In this document: positions 53,725 through 61,114 of the stretch, piece by piece
Layout of the letters: every line of letters starts with the position of its first letter
Position numbering within the stretch: the first letter of the stretch is position 1
Origin: Nodosilinea sp. E11
GTDB lineage: Bacteria; Cyanobacteriota; Cyanobacteriia; Phormidesmidales; Phormidesmidaceae
Assembly (NCBI RefSeq): GCF_032813545.1
Contig: NZ_CP136520.1
Coordinates: 2,164,001 to 2,228,000, forward strand
Direction of reading: 5' to 3'
DNA length: 64,000 bases
The notes under the pieces: model-generated
What the model was told of the DNA's origin: nothing
The model's database searches: none
What the model saw: only the letters and a program-made list of their open reading frames with translations
Made by a program: the position numbers and the translations under genes

Positions 53725-53799
53725 CTCAGATAAGTCAGACATTAGCGCAACCGCGATCGCAACCCTACCTGCCCAACAGTAGAAACAGGTTTAGGAGAT

Positions 53800-53894
53800 T
53801 TCTAGAAAAGAAGATCCCCGCTGTATCCGGCGACTGTAGCCACCGTAGGGTGGGCAGTGCCCACCATTGGGGAGAAAGTTTTCTAGAAGTCGCC
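53800..53894. repeat. Inverted-repeat element enclosing a GTAGGGTGGGCA hairpin
   Basis: Outer arms TTCTAGAAAA (53800-53809) and TTTTCTAGAA (53879-53888) enclose the hairpin 53845-53865 (GTAGGGTGGGCA/TGCCCACC). A second pairing GGCGACT (53829-53835)/AGTCGCC (53888-53894) is possible. The core is related to the repeats at 27010-27175. It lies about 30 bp before the YdcF gene. Confidence 0.65.
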
Positions 53895-53921
53895 TTAGTT
53901 GTCTCACCTCAGGATGCTTGA

Positions 53922-54524
53922 ATGTCGGCTGTTAGTCCCTCTGTGTATCGGCAAAGCCCTAGTCTGTGGCAGCGCTGGAAACGCTTTTTCTGGCGGTGTC
54001 TACTCAGCAGCACCTGCCTGCTGTTGCTATACGGGCCAGTCAACCTGGCGATCGCCCACTGGCTATGGCCCCAGCCCGACGGCATCCTAATTTTGGGTGG
54101 TCAGCCCGATCGCGAAGGGGTTGCGGCTCGCCTAGCCAAAGTTCAGCCCGATCTACCGCTCTGGTCATCGTCCGGATTAGGCCCCGATCAGGCCTATCCC
54201 ATCTTTGATGCGCTTGGGGTTAGCCGCGATCGCATCACCTTCGACTACAGAGCAGTCGATACTGTCTCCAACTTCACCACTTTGGTGAAAACCTTTCAGC
54301 AGCAAAACCGGCATCACCTCTACCTGATCACCTCCGACTACCACATGCCCCGCGCCCGTGCGATCGCCACCATCATCCTGGGCAGCCACCATATCGCGTT
54401 TACCCCCGTTGCAGCCCCTTCTACCCAGCCCGCCGAATCGCCCTTTCGCATTGGCCGCGACATGGTGCGCTCCTGGCTCTGGCTCACCACCGGCTGGAGC
54501 GGTGCAGCGATCCGCAACGGTTGA
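53922..54524 (+). CDS. YdcF/SanA/ElyC family (DUF218) membrane protein
   Basis: 200 residues. One membrane segment near the N-terminus (about 26-45, LLSSTCLLLLYGPVNLAIA), then the DUF218 fold: DGILILGGQPDREGVAARLAK, SSGLGPDQAYPIFDALGV, VSNFTTLV and HLYLITSDYHMPRARAIAT. Family members affect cell-envelope glycan metabolism; the enzymatic activity is not settled. A ribosome binding site (AGGA) is 7 bases from the ATG. It precedes the candidate exosortase substrate by 90 bp, and YdcF-family genes frequently accompany EPS/exosortase loci, so a link is plausible. Confidence 0.82.
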   Translation: MSAVSPSVYRQSPSLWQRWKRFFWRCLLSSTCLLLLYGPVNLAIAHWLWPQPDGILILGGQPDREGVAARLAKVQPDLPLWSSSGLGPDQAYPIFDALGVSRDRITFDYRAVDTVSNFTTLVKTFQQQNRHHLYLITSDYHMPRARAIATIILGSHHIAFTPVAAPSTQPAESPFRIGRDMVRSWLWLTTGWSGAAIRNG

Positions 54525-54614
54525 TCTCCTGTCAAAGGGCTTGCCCACTCCCCTATCTAGGGAAGGGGTGCCACCGCTCCCCTTCCTGTCTACATCCTTT
54601 ATTCTTTACCCGTC

Positions 54615-55367
54615 ATGTCTCTATCTGTTGGCACCATTGAAACCTACTCTACTGAGTCTGATCAAATTCAATACGATGGCTTAAACACCCAAGAAAGTAA
54701 CTCACTAACCCTGTCAGACAGCAACCTTTGGCTGGTAGATACGACCGGCCTCAGCGATCAAACCACGGACAGTTTCAGTCTGTACACCTCCACCAGTCTC
54801 TATAGCGATGGGGAAGGCTACCTGGCCCCCATGGCAAGCACCAACATGGAGTCCACCACGGGGGGGATCACCATGTATACTCGCGACCCCAACGCCGACA
54901 ACATTCTGTACACCAGCGATCCTTCCCTAGAACTGAGCGAGAGCGCTCCACTCCTGGCGATCGAGGGCGATACCCAAGGTGGCTCCTCCCTAAGCGCCAG
55001 CAGTGGAACCTTTGGCTCTAGCACGACAGATAGCGACTTTACCCTGACCAACTTAGACGCTACGACCTCAGACTCCTTTGCCTCAGGCTCCCTCGCGCTG
55101 CCCGGTAGCAGCGGTGGAGAAGGCAGCACAGCAGAAGGCAGCGCAGTAGCAGGCAGCACAGCGACAGCGATCGAGGTCACCGAGGTTGCGAGCAACGACC
55201 TCGCATCCGCCGCCGATATTAAAGCCGCCCCCTTTGAAATCCACAGTGCCATTGGCCTGTTAGTCTTGGGCGCTATGATCGCAAGTCGTCGATGGGGCTG
55301 GCGGCGTCAGACATTCATGCCTCAACTCAGCTCTGCTGCGTCCTCTACACCGCTGCCATCTAGCTGA
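54615..55367 (+). CDS. Ser/Thr-rich protein with PFE-CTERM-like sorting signal (candidate exosortase substrate)
   Basis: 250 residues, strongly enriched in Ser, Thr, Gly and Asp, with low-complexity stretches (EGSTAEGSAVAGSTATA). Near the C-terminus is a tripartite signal: PFE motif (206-208, in KAAPFEIHSAIG), a hydrophobic helix (GLLVLGAMIA) and a basic cluster (SRRWGWRRQ). This is the arrangement of PEP-CTERM-type exosortase targets, and the PFE variant is the cyanobacterial form. Two oddities: no N-terminal signal peptide is visible (MSLSVGTIETYSTES), and about 15 residues follow the basic cluster. Probably surface-exposed and possibly glycosylated. No known homologue recognised for the main body. 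Confidence 0.65.
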   Translation: MSLSVGTIETYSTESDQIQYDGLNTQESNSLTLSDSNLWLVDTTGLSDQTTDSFSLYTSTSLYSDGEGYLAPMASTNMESTTGGITMYTRDPNADNILYTSDPSLELSESAPLLAIEGDTQGGSSLSASSGTFGSSTTDSDFTLTNLDATTSDSFASGSLALPGSSGGEGSTAEGSAVAGSTATAIEVTEVASNDLASAADIKAAPFEIHSAIGLLVLGAMIASRRWGWRRQTFMPQLSSAASSTPLPSS

Positions 55368-55483
55368 TCTGTCTATTTTTAGTCCACAAACCCGATCGCA
55401 GACCTCCCCCTCGTAGCTTGAGTTTATGGGCTACATGCCCCGGTGGCTCTGGCTGCCCTTATCCATCCTTAGCGGTTCTCACC

Positions 55484-58000
55484 ATGGTCAATTTCTTAGC
55501 CCGCCGCGCTCAATCCCTCTCTCCTGCAGACCAGAGCGCTCGCGCCATTCGCCTTTCCATCGTGACCCAGTTTTTTCCGCCCGACTTTGCGGCCACCGGG
55601 CAATATATGGACGAACTGGCCACTCACCTAGGGCAGCAAGGGTTTGAGGTCCAGGTTTTTACTGGCCAGCCCAGCTATGCCTTCGAGGTGGCCGAAGCCC
55701 CCGCCACAGAAGACAAAGGCCCGGTTCACATCACCCGATCCAACTTTCTGCGCAACCGCTCCCGCCGTATGACCGGGCGCACCCTCAGCAGCCTGGCCTT
55801 TTGCCTGCATACTGCCTGGCATCTGCGGCACCAGCGCCATCGGGGCGATATCACGCTATTTGTTAGCGAACCGCCCTACGTTCAAGTCGTTGGCTTTTTG
55901 ATGAGCTGGCTCTTTGGCACCGCCTACGTCTCATTGGTCTACGACCTGTACCCTGATGTGGTCACAGGGCTGGGCATGCTGCCCCCGCACCACTGGATTG
56001 TGCGCCTGTGGGATGCCATTAACCGCCGCGTGTGGCAGCGAGCCGAGGCGATCATCGTGCCCTGCGAAACCATGAAGGCCCGCATCGTGGCCAAACACCC
56101 CACCCTGGCAGACCAGATCACCGTCATCCACAACTGGTCTGACCCAGAGGCGATCAAACCTCTGGCCAAGGCCGACAACAGCTTCGCCCAAGAGCATGGC
56201 ATTCAAAACACCTTCACCATCCTCTACTCGGGCAACATGGGCCGCTGCCACGACATGGAGACCATCATCGGGGCAGCCCAGGCCCTGGCCGACGAGCCGG
56301 TTCAGTTTTTGTTCATTGGCGGCGGGCCGAAACGAGAGGCTACCCAACAACAGGTGGAAAGCCTGGGCCTAACCAATTGCCGCTTTCTGCCCTACCAAGA
56401 CAAAGCCCTACTGCCCCAATCGCTCACCGCTTGCGACCTGCATTTGATCAGCATCGACACCGATATGGAAGGGTTGGTTGCCCCCAGTAAATTTTATTCG
56501 GCCCTGTCCTCGGGCAAACCCGTAGCGATTATCTGTGAACGCCATTCTTACCTGCGGGGGCTAGTGTCAAAGGCCAACTGCGGAGCGGCCTTCAGCAACG
56601 GCGACAGCCAGGGGTTAGCCAGCTTCATTCGCTACCTGATGAAGGATGGCGAAATCAACCAGCAGCTGGGCCTTTCGGGGCATCGGTTTATTCGAGAAAA
56701 CTATACGGTGCAGGCGATTAGCCGCCAATATTATCGGTTGATTCAGCGGGCGGTGGTCAAAAATGTCGACCTCTACCGGGCGCTAGACAACAACGAATTT
56801 GAACTCTATTACCAACCCATCGTCCACTTGGGCAATGGGCGAATTGATACCCTTGAGGCGCTCGTGCGGTGGCACCACCCCCAGCGGGGCCTGCTAGAAC
56901 CAGGCGATTTCATCAATGCCGCGAAGGACACCGACTTGATTATTCCCCTGGGCTGGTGGGTGCTGGATACCGCCTGTCGTCAACTCGCCAACTGGCATCA
57001 ACAATTTCCTGAAAAGCGCTGCCGCATCAGTATTAACTTAGGCACTCAGCAATTTCTTCATCCCGAGTTGATCTCTCGCCTTGACCAGGCACTCATGACC
57101 CACAAACTGCGGGGAGAAGACCTGGTGCTGGAAATTAAAGACCACACCATCATGGTCGATACTGCTGCAACAACTGGGTTATTGATGCAGCTGCAAGCTC
57201 GGGGTATTCGAGTCTGTATTGACGACATGGGCAGTAACTATACGTCGCTCAGTTTTCTGCATCGGTTTCCGGTCAGCAGCCTCAAAATTGATGCCAAAAC
57301 CATTAACCGGCTAGATATTGACACCAAGCTGGCGGAGTGGCTAAAGAGCTTGATTGTCATGACCTATGACCTCCAGATCACCCTGGTTGCCATGGGCGTA
57401 GAAACCGCTTTTCAGCACCGACGCACCCGCGAAATGGGCATTGCCTACGGCCAGGGCTACGGTTTTTCGAGGCCTGAACCAGCGGCAAACATCACCCGTT
57501 TTTTGGCTCACCACAACCCGTTTTCTTTTTTGCTCGAGCCTCTACCTACAGCATCTGCCATGCCCCACGCTGACAACACTCCCCTGGTGCTAGTCGTCGA
57601 TGACGATCGCTCGCTTCGCAAATTGCTAACCATGGCCATCAAGCAATCTGGCTACCGCACGATTGAAGCCACCAATGGCCGAGAAGCCTTAGAACTGTAT
57701 CAGCAAGAATCTCCCGATCTCGTGTTGCTCGATGCGATGATGCCAGAAATGAACGGGTTTGCCTGCTGTCGCCAGCTTCGACTGTTGCAGTCGGCTCAGG
57801 TGCTCGCCACGTCACCCCTAGATCAAAGCGCGTCGTCTATTCAATCTAATGATGAGTTTCCCATCTTGATGATCACGGCCCTAGACGACGACCATTCGGT
57901 AGAAAGTGCGTTTGCTGCCGGTGCCACAGACTACATTACGAAACCTGTGAACTGGTCAATTCTAAATCAGCGGCTCAAGCGGCTACTCAAGCAAGACTGA
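55484..58000 (+). CDS. Glycosyltransferase family 4 - EAL - receiver fusion protein
   Basis: 838 residues from the ATG at 55484; an upstream TTG at 55418 would add implausible sequence. Part 1 (about 1-423) is a WcaI/WbuB-like GT4: RLSIVTQFFPPDFAATGQYM, LVYDLYPDVVTGLGML, FTILYSGNMGRCHD, VAPSKFYSALSSGKPVAI. Part 2 (about 428-680) is an EAL domain with LEALVRW, ISINLG, VLEIKD, IDDMGSNYTSL, LKID and GQGY, but the AEGVE motif reads AMGVE, so hydrolysis is doubtful while c-di-GMP binding may persist. Part 3 (about 698-838) is a receiver with VLVVDDDRS, the phosphoacceptor in LLDAMMPEMNGF and the lysine in YITKPVNW. No frame disruption is seen at the joins. It suggests a sugar transferase controlled directly by c-di-GMP and/or phosphorylation. 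Confidence 0.88.
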   Translation: MVNFLARRAQSLSPADQSARAIRLSIVTQFFPPDFAATGQYMDELATHLGQQGFEVQVFTGQPSYAFEVAEAPATEDKGPVHITRSNFLRNRSRRMTGRTLSSLAFCLHTAWHLRHQRHRGDITLFVSEPPYVQVVGFLMSWLFGTAYVSLVYDLYPDVVTGLGMLPPHHWIVRLWDAINRRVWQRAEAIIVPCETMKARIVAKHPTLADQITVIHNWSDPEAIKPLAKADNSFAQEHGIQNTFTILYSGNMGRCHDMETIIGAAQALADEPVQFLFIGGGPKREATQQQVESLGLTNCRFLPYQDKALLPQSLTACDLHLISIDTDMEGLVAPSKFYSALSSGKPVAIICERHSYLRGLVSKANCGAAFSNGDSQGLASFIRYLMKDGEINQQLGLSGHRFIRENYTVQAISRQYYRLIQRAVVKNVDLYRALDNNEFELYYQPIVHLGNGRIDTLEALVRWHHPQRGLLEPGDFINAAKDTDLIIPLGWWVLDTACRQLANWHQQFPEKRCRISINLGTQQFLHPELISRLDQALMTHKLRGEDLVLEIKDHTIMVDTAATTGLLMQLQARGIRVCIDDMGSNYTSLSFLHRFPVSSLKIDAKTINRLDIDTKLAEWLKSLIVMTYDLQITLVAMGVETAFQHRRTREMGIAYGQGYGFSRPEPAANITRFLAHHNPFSFLLEPLPTASAMPHADNTPLVLVVDDDRSLRKLLTMAIKQSGYRTIEATNGREALELYQQESPDLVLLDAMMPEMNGFACCRQLRLLQSAQVLATSPLDQSASSIQSNDEFPILMITALDDDHSVESAFAAGATDYITKPVNWSILNQRLKRLLKQD

Positions 58001-58280
58001 ACCGAGAAACTCGCCCTTGACTCTGCCCTTAGGACGCAAAAGCCCCTCTGAACACCCTCTGAACAACTGGGCGATCGCGGCCAAAGGTCGGCGGCAGGTA
58101 TAAGCAAACCTGCATTATCTCTTGTAGGGGCAAACGGTTGTTTGCCCCTAACCCAATCCATGCTTCAACTTAGCAACAATCAGAATAAGGGCTTTAGGCA
58201 CCTGCAAAAGGGATGCACCCGCCAGGCACCAGTTCCGAGCCGTAGTGGCGCAGCAGATGGCTCAACCAAGCCCTACCCAG
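58001..58280. repeat. Intergenic region with GTAGGGGCAAAC hairpin
   Basis: Convergent gap between the fusion gene and the HMA-like gene. It contains a hairpin at 58124-58150 (GTAGGGGCAAAC / GTTTGCCCCTA), the same arms as at 19064-19088. No gene. May terminate both units. Confidence 0.65.
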
Positions 58281-58481
58281 TTATTCGGGCACGATATTGT
58301 GGCCCGCAGCCACAATCAGTTGCTTAAAGGTTTCTTCAGAGGCTTCGGAGTCAATGGTGACGGTCTTAGCCTGAGAGTTGACGTCGACATTGGCCTCGGG
58401 TTCGGAGGTCAGAATCAGTTTCTTCAGCTCTTGCGCCGATTCTTGATCGCCCAGGGTGGGAACTTGAAATTTCAACGACAT
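58281..58481 (-). CDS. Small HMA-like (ferredoxin-fold) protein without CxxC
   Basis: 66 residues from the ATG at 58481, with GGAGA 7-8 bases upstream. MSLKFQVPTLGDQESAQELKKLILTSEPEANVDVNSQAKTVTIDSEASEETFKQLIVAAGHNI has the beta-alpha-beta-beta-alpha-beta pattern and the SEPEANVDVN...KTVTIDS heart of heavy-metal-associated domains. The metal-binding CxxC loop is absent (TLGDQESAQ instead), so it is unlikely to bind copper in the classical way. Similar small proteins are widespread in cyanobacteria; function unknown. Confidence 0.72.
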   Translation of the reverse strand: MSLKFQVPTLGDQESAQELKKLILTSEPEANVDVNSQAKTVTIDSEASEETFKQLIVAAGHNIVPE

Positions 58482-58748
58482 ACTGGTTTCTCCAGGTTCA
58501 TGCACTTAATGGCTACAGCCTAGTGAATGGATCGCGGTGTTGCCGTCTATAGAAAGGCTAATGTTGCCTTGTCGCTGAGTGTAGCTACGGCCTGGCTGGA
58601 CAGGGTCGAGACCAATGGCTGACATCACCGCCAGAGGTCACCGCTAGCGGTCATCGCCAAAAGAAATCGCCAAAACTAGGATGACTCCCTCATTTTTGAG
58701 TTAGAAGAAAGAAGAGGTATCACCGGCCCTTAGCAAAGACAGACACCC

Positions 58749-59939
58749 ATGGCAGACGCTCCCCAATCCATTTGTATTCTCGGCGGCGGCTTTGGCGGCC
58801 TCTATACTGCCCTGCGCCTGAGCCGACTGCCCTGGGAGGGCACCCCGCCCACCATTACCCTGGTAGACTGCAACGATCGCTTCCTATTTCTACCGCTGCT
58901 CTACGAACTCGTCACCGACGAGCTACAAACCTGGGAGATTGCGCCCCCCTACGCCGAGCTGCTAGCGGGTACACCGGTACAGTTTCGCCAGGCGGGCGTC
59001 ACCGCCATTGACCTCGACCAGCACCGGGTCAATCTCAGTGATGGTCTCACCCTCACCTACGACTATTTGGTGCTGGCCCTGGGCGGCACCACCCCCATGC
59101 ACCTGGCTCCTGGTGTAGCCGAGCATGCCCTAGCCTTTCGAACCCTGCAAGACGCCTACCAGCTCAAAGAACGCCTGCGCCTGCTAGAGGCCTCCGAGGC
59201 TGACAAAATTCGCGTGGCCGTGGTGGGCGGCGGCTACAGCGGAGTTGAGCTGGCCTGTAAGGTGGCAGAACACCTGGGCGATCGCGGTCGGGTGCGGCTG
59301 GTCGAACTGAGCGACACTATTCTGCGCACCTCCCCAGAACACAACCGCGAGGTGGCCCAAACAGCGCTCTCTGATCTGGGCGTGTGGGTTGACCTCGAAA
59401 CCGCCGTCGATAACGTCACTGCCGACACCATCAGCCTCACCTTTCGCGAACAGACCGATATCTTGCCCGTCGATTTGGTGCTGTGGACCGTGGGCACCCA
59501 GGTCAACGAGGCGATCGCCCACCTGCCCCTCAAGCACAACGAGCGCCAGCAGGTGGTGGTGCAGCCCACCCTAGAGGCGATCGATCGCCCCGGTGTCTAT
59601 GCTCTCGGCGATGTGGCCGACTGCCGCGACGCCGAGGGCCAGCAGGTGCCTGCCACCGCCCAGGTAGCCCTGCAACAGGCCGACTTTGTCGGGTGGAATA
59701 TCTGGGCAGCGATGGGCGATCGCCCCCAACTCCCCTTCCGCTATACCCCCATGGGCGAAATGATGACCCTGGGCACCAGCCGCGCCACCCTCACCGGGCT
59801 GGGCCTTCAGCTCGACGGCGAACTGGCCTATGTGGCTCGTCGCCTAGCCTACCTCTACCGCATGCCCACCTTCTCGCACCAGGTGCGGGTCGGGCTCAAC
59901 TGGATGACTAAGCCTCTGCGGGATATTTTGTCGGCCTAG
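58749..59939 (+). CDS. ndbB: NdbB-like demethylphylloquinone reductase (type II NAD(P)H dehydrogenase family)
   Basis: 396 residues. Two dinucleotide-binding folds: FAD site ICILGGGFGGLYTALRLS (about 8-25) and NAD(P)H site VAVVGGGYSGVELACK (about 157-172), plus ALGDVADCRDA near the FAD ribityl contact. The stretches FLFLPLLYELVTDELQTWEIAPPYAELL, PVDLVLWTVGTQV and YLYRMPTFSHQVRVGLNWMTKPL match what I recall of Synechocystis NdbB, a type-II-like enzyme that reduces demethylphylloquinone in vitamin K1 (phylloquinone) synthesis. Peripheral membrane enzyme. No neighbouring phylloquinone genes. A general type II NADH dehydrogenase is the alternative. Confidence 0.8.
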   Translation: MADAPQSICILGGGFGGLYTALRLSRLPWEGTPPTITLVDCNDRFLFLPLLYELVTDELQTWEIAPPYAELLAGTPVQFRQAGVTAIDLDQHRVNLSDGLTLTYDYLVLALGGTTPMHLAPGVAEHALAFRTLQDAYQLKERLRLLEASEADKIRVAVVGGGYSGVELACKVAEHLGDRGRVRLVELSDTILRTSPEHNREVAQTALSDLGVWVDLETAVDNVTADTISLTFREQTDILPVDLVLWTVGTQVNEAIAHLPLKHNERQQVVVQPTLEAIDRPGVYALGDVADCRDAEGQQVPATAQVALQQADFVGWNIWAAMGDRPQLPFRYTPMGEMMTLGTSRATLTGLGLQLDGELAYVARRLAYLYRMPTFSHQVRVGLNWMTKPLRDILSA

Positions 59940-60183
59940 GGGACGGGCGTGCAGCGCAACGGTTATCCCTCCGACTCAATTTCCGCCAGCGATGGGGATG
60001 GTCAAAACCAGTACAGTGCTCTGCTAACAGCGGCAGTGCCACTTTGAGCAAGCGTCTATTGCCCACCCATTCTGCCCCAAGCCCCAGGGCAAGATTAACG
60101 GTAGTGATCGCTACAGGGCTCGCCGTTGGTGACGGCAGCTCACGACCCAGCGGTTGCCCTCCACTCTTTGCCTACGCCGTGCT

Positions 60184-61050
60184 ATGCAACGCAGATGTCT
60201 TCCCCTGACCGCGTTTGTTCTCATCGCTGCTTTTGGGTGCAGCACCCCATCGTCACTAGCTCCAGGGGGTGATGCCCCTAACTCTCTGCCGACCGTCGTT
60301 CGCATTACTGGTGGGCACAGTTTGGTGGTGCAAGACCAGGGCCAGGCTGTGGCCACCACACTGGCCTGTATTGCGGTGCCCGCCCAGGCAGATGCGGCGA
60401 CCGATCGGCTGACGAGCCTGCTGCCAGCGGGGCAGGCAGTGCAGATGCGACGAGTGGCCGATCGGGACGGGCAAACCGTGGCCGAACTGTTCCTGGGCAA
60501 TCAGTCGGTGGGCCTGGGGCTGGTACAGGCAGGAGTTGCAATTGTCGATTCAACCGCGACTACCGACTGTGCCAATACCACCGAGGGCTACTGGCAGGCC
60601 CAGATCGACGCCCAGCAAAACCGCCGGGGTCTCTGGGCTGACTACGACCTGGCGATCGCAGCCCCCATGGATCTAGAGCCCAACCTGGCCTTGCCCGTGC
60701 AAACCGACTCCGGCCAGTGCCCAGAATCTTTAGATCTATGGGCCTTTCGCAACGGGTTTGAGGGCGGGGCCAACCACATTGTGGTGGTCGATATGCCCCA
60801 GATCGCTACGGCCTTGGCCCAGCAGGTAGCGACCACAGCGGATCAGGTGGTGTTCACCGCTCCGCTCCGCCCAGAGTTTAGCCAGTGCTCGGGCAGCGCC
60901 AGCTCTGAGCAAATGGCCATGTACCAAGCCGAGTTTGCCGCTGGCCAGGTGCGCTTTACCCTCAATCTAACCGGCGATGGCACGCGGGAAGTGCTGGCCT
61001 CTGGGGTGTCTGTAGATCGCCCCTACGTATTTTGGCGCGCGGCTGAATAG
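60184..61050 (+). CDS. Lipoprotein with degenerate SNase-like (thermonuclease) domain
   Basis: About 288 residues from the ATG at 60184; this start gives MQRRCLPLTAFVLIAAFGC, a lipoprotein signal, and is preferred over 60154. Residues about 35-165 follow the staphylococcal-nuclease-like fold (VVRITGGHSLVV, TTLACIAVPAQADAATDRLTSLL, VGLGLVQAGVAIVDS, AQQNRRGLWADYD). However, the expected DGDT and VRLxGIDAPE motifs read TGGHS and TTLACIAVPA, so catalysis is unlikely. The C-terminal half is unrecognised. Probably membrane-anchored and facing the periplasm. Confidence 0.7.
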   Translation: MQRRCLPLTAFVLIAAFGCSTPSSLAPGGDAPNSLPTVVRITGGHSLVVQDQGQAVATTLACIAVPAQADAATDRLTSLLPAGQAVQMRRVADRDGQTVAELFLGNQSVGLGLVQAGVAIVDSTATTDCANTTEGYWQAQIDAQQNRRGLWADYDLAIAAPMDLEPNLALPVQTDSGQCPESLDLWAFRNGFEGGANHIVVVDMPQIATALAQQVATTADQVVFTAPLRPEFSQCSGSASSEQMAMYQAEFAAGQVRFTLNLTGDGTREVLASGVSVDRPYVFWRAAE

Positions 61051-61114
61051 ACCTGTTGAATAGACCCCGCGATCGCGCCCTCCCCTCGTTACAACCCCTC
61101 ATTCTCTGGCCACC

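Noticed and set aside
55426-55647. Separate small plus-strand gene before the fusion
   Set aside because: The 73-codon frame overlaps the glycosyltransferase start in another frame and has no recognisable features.
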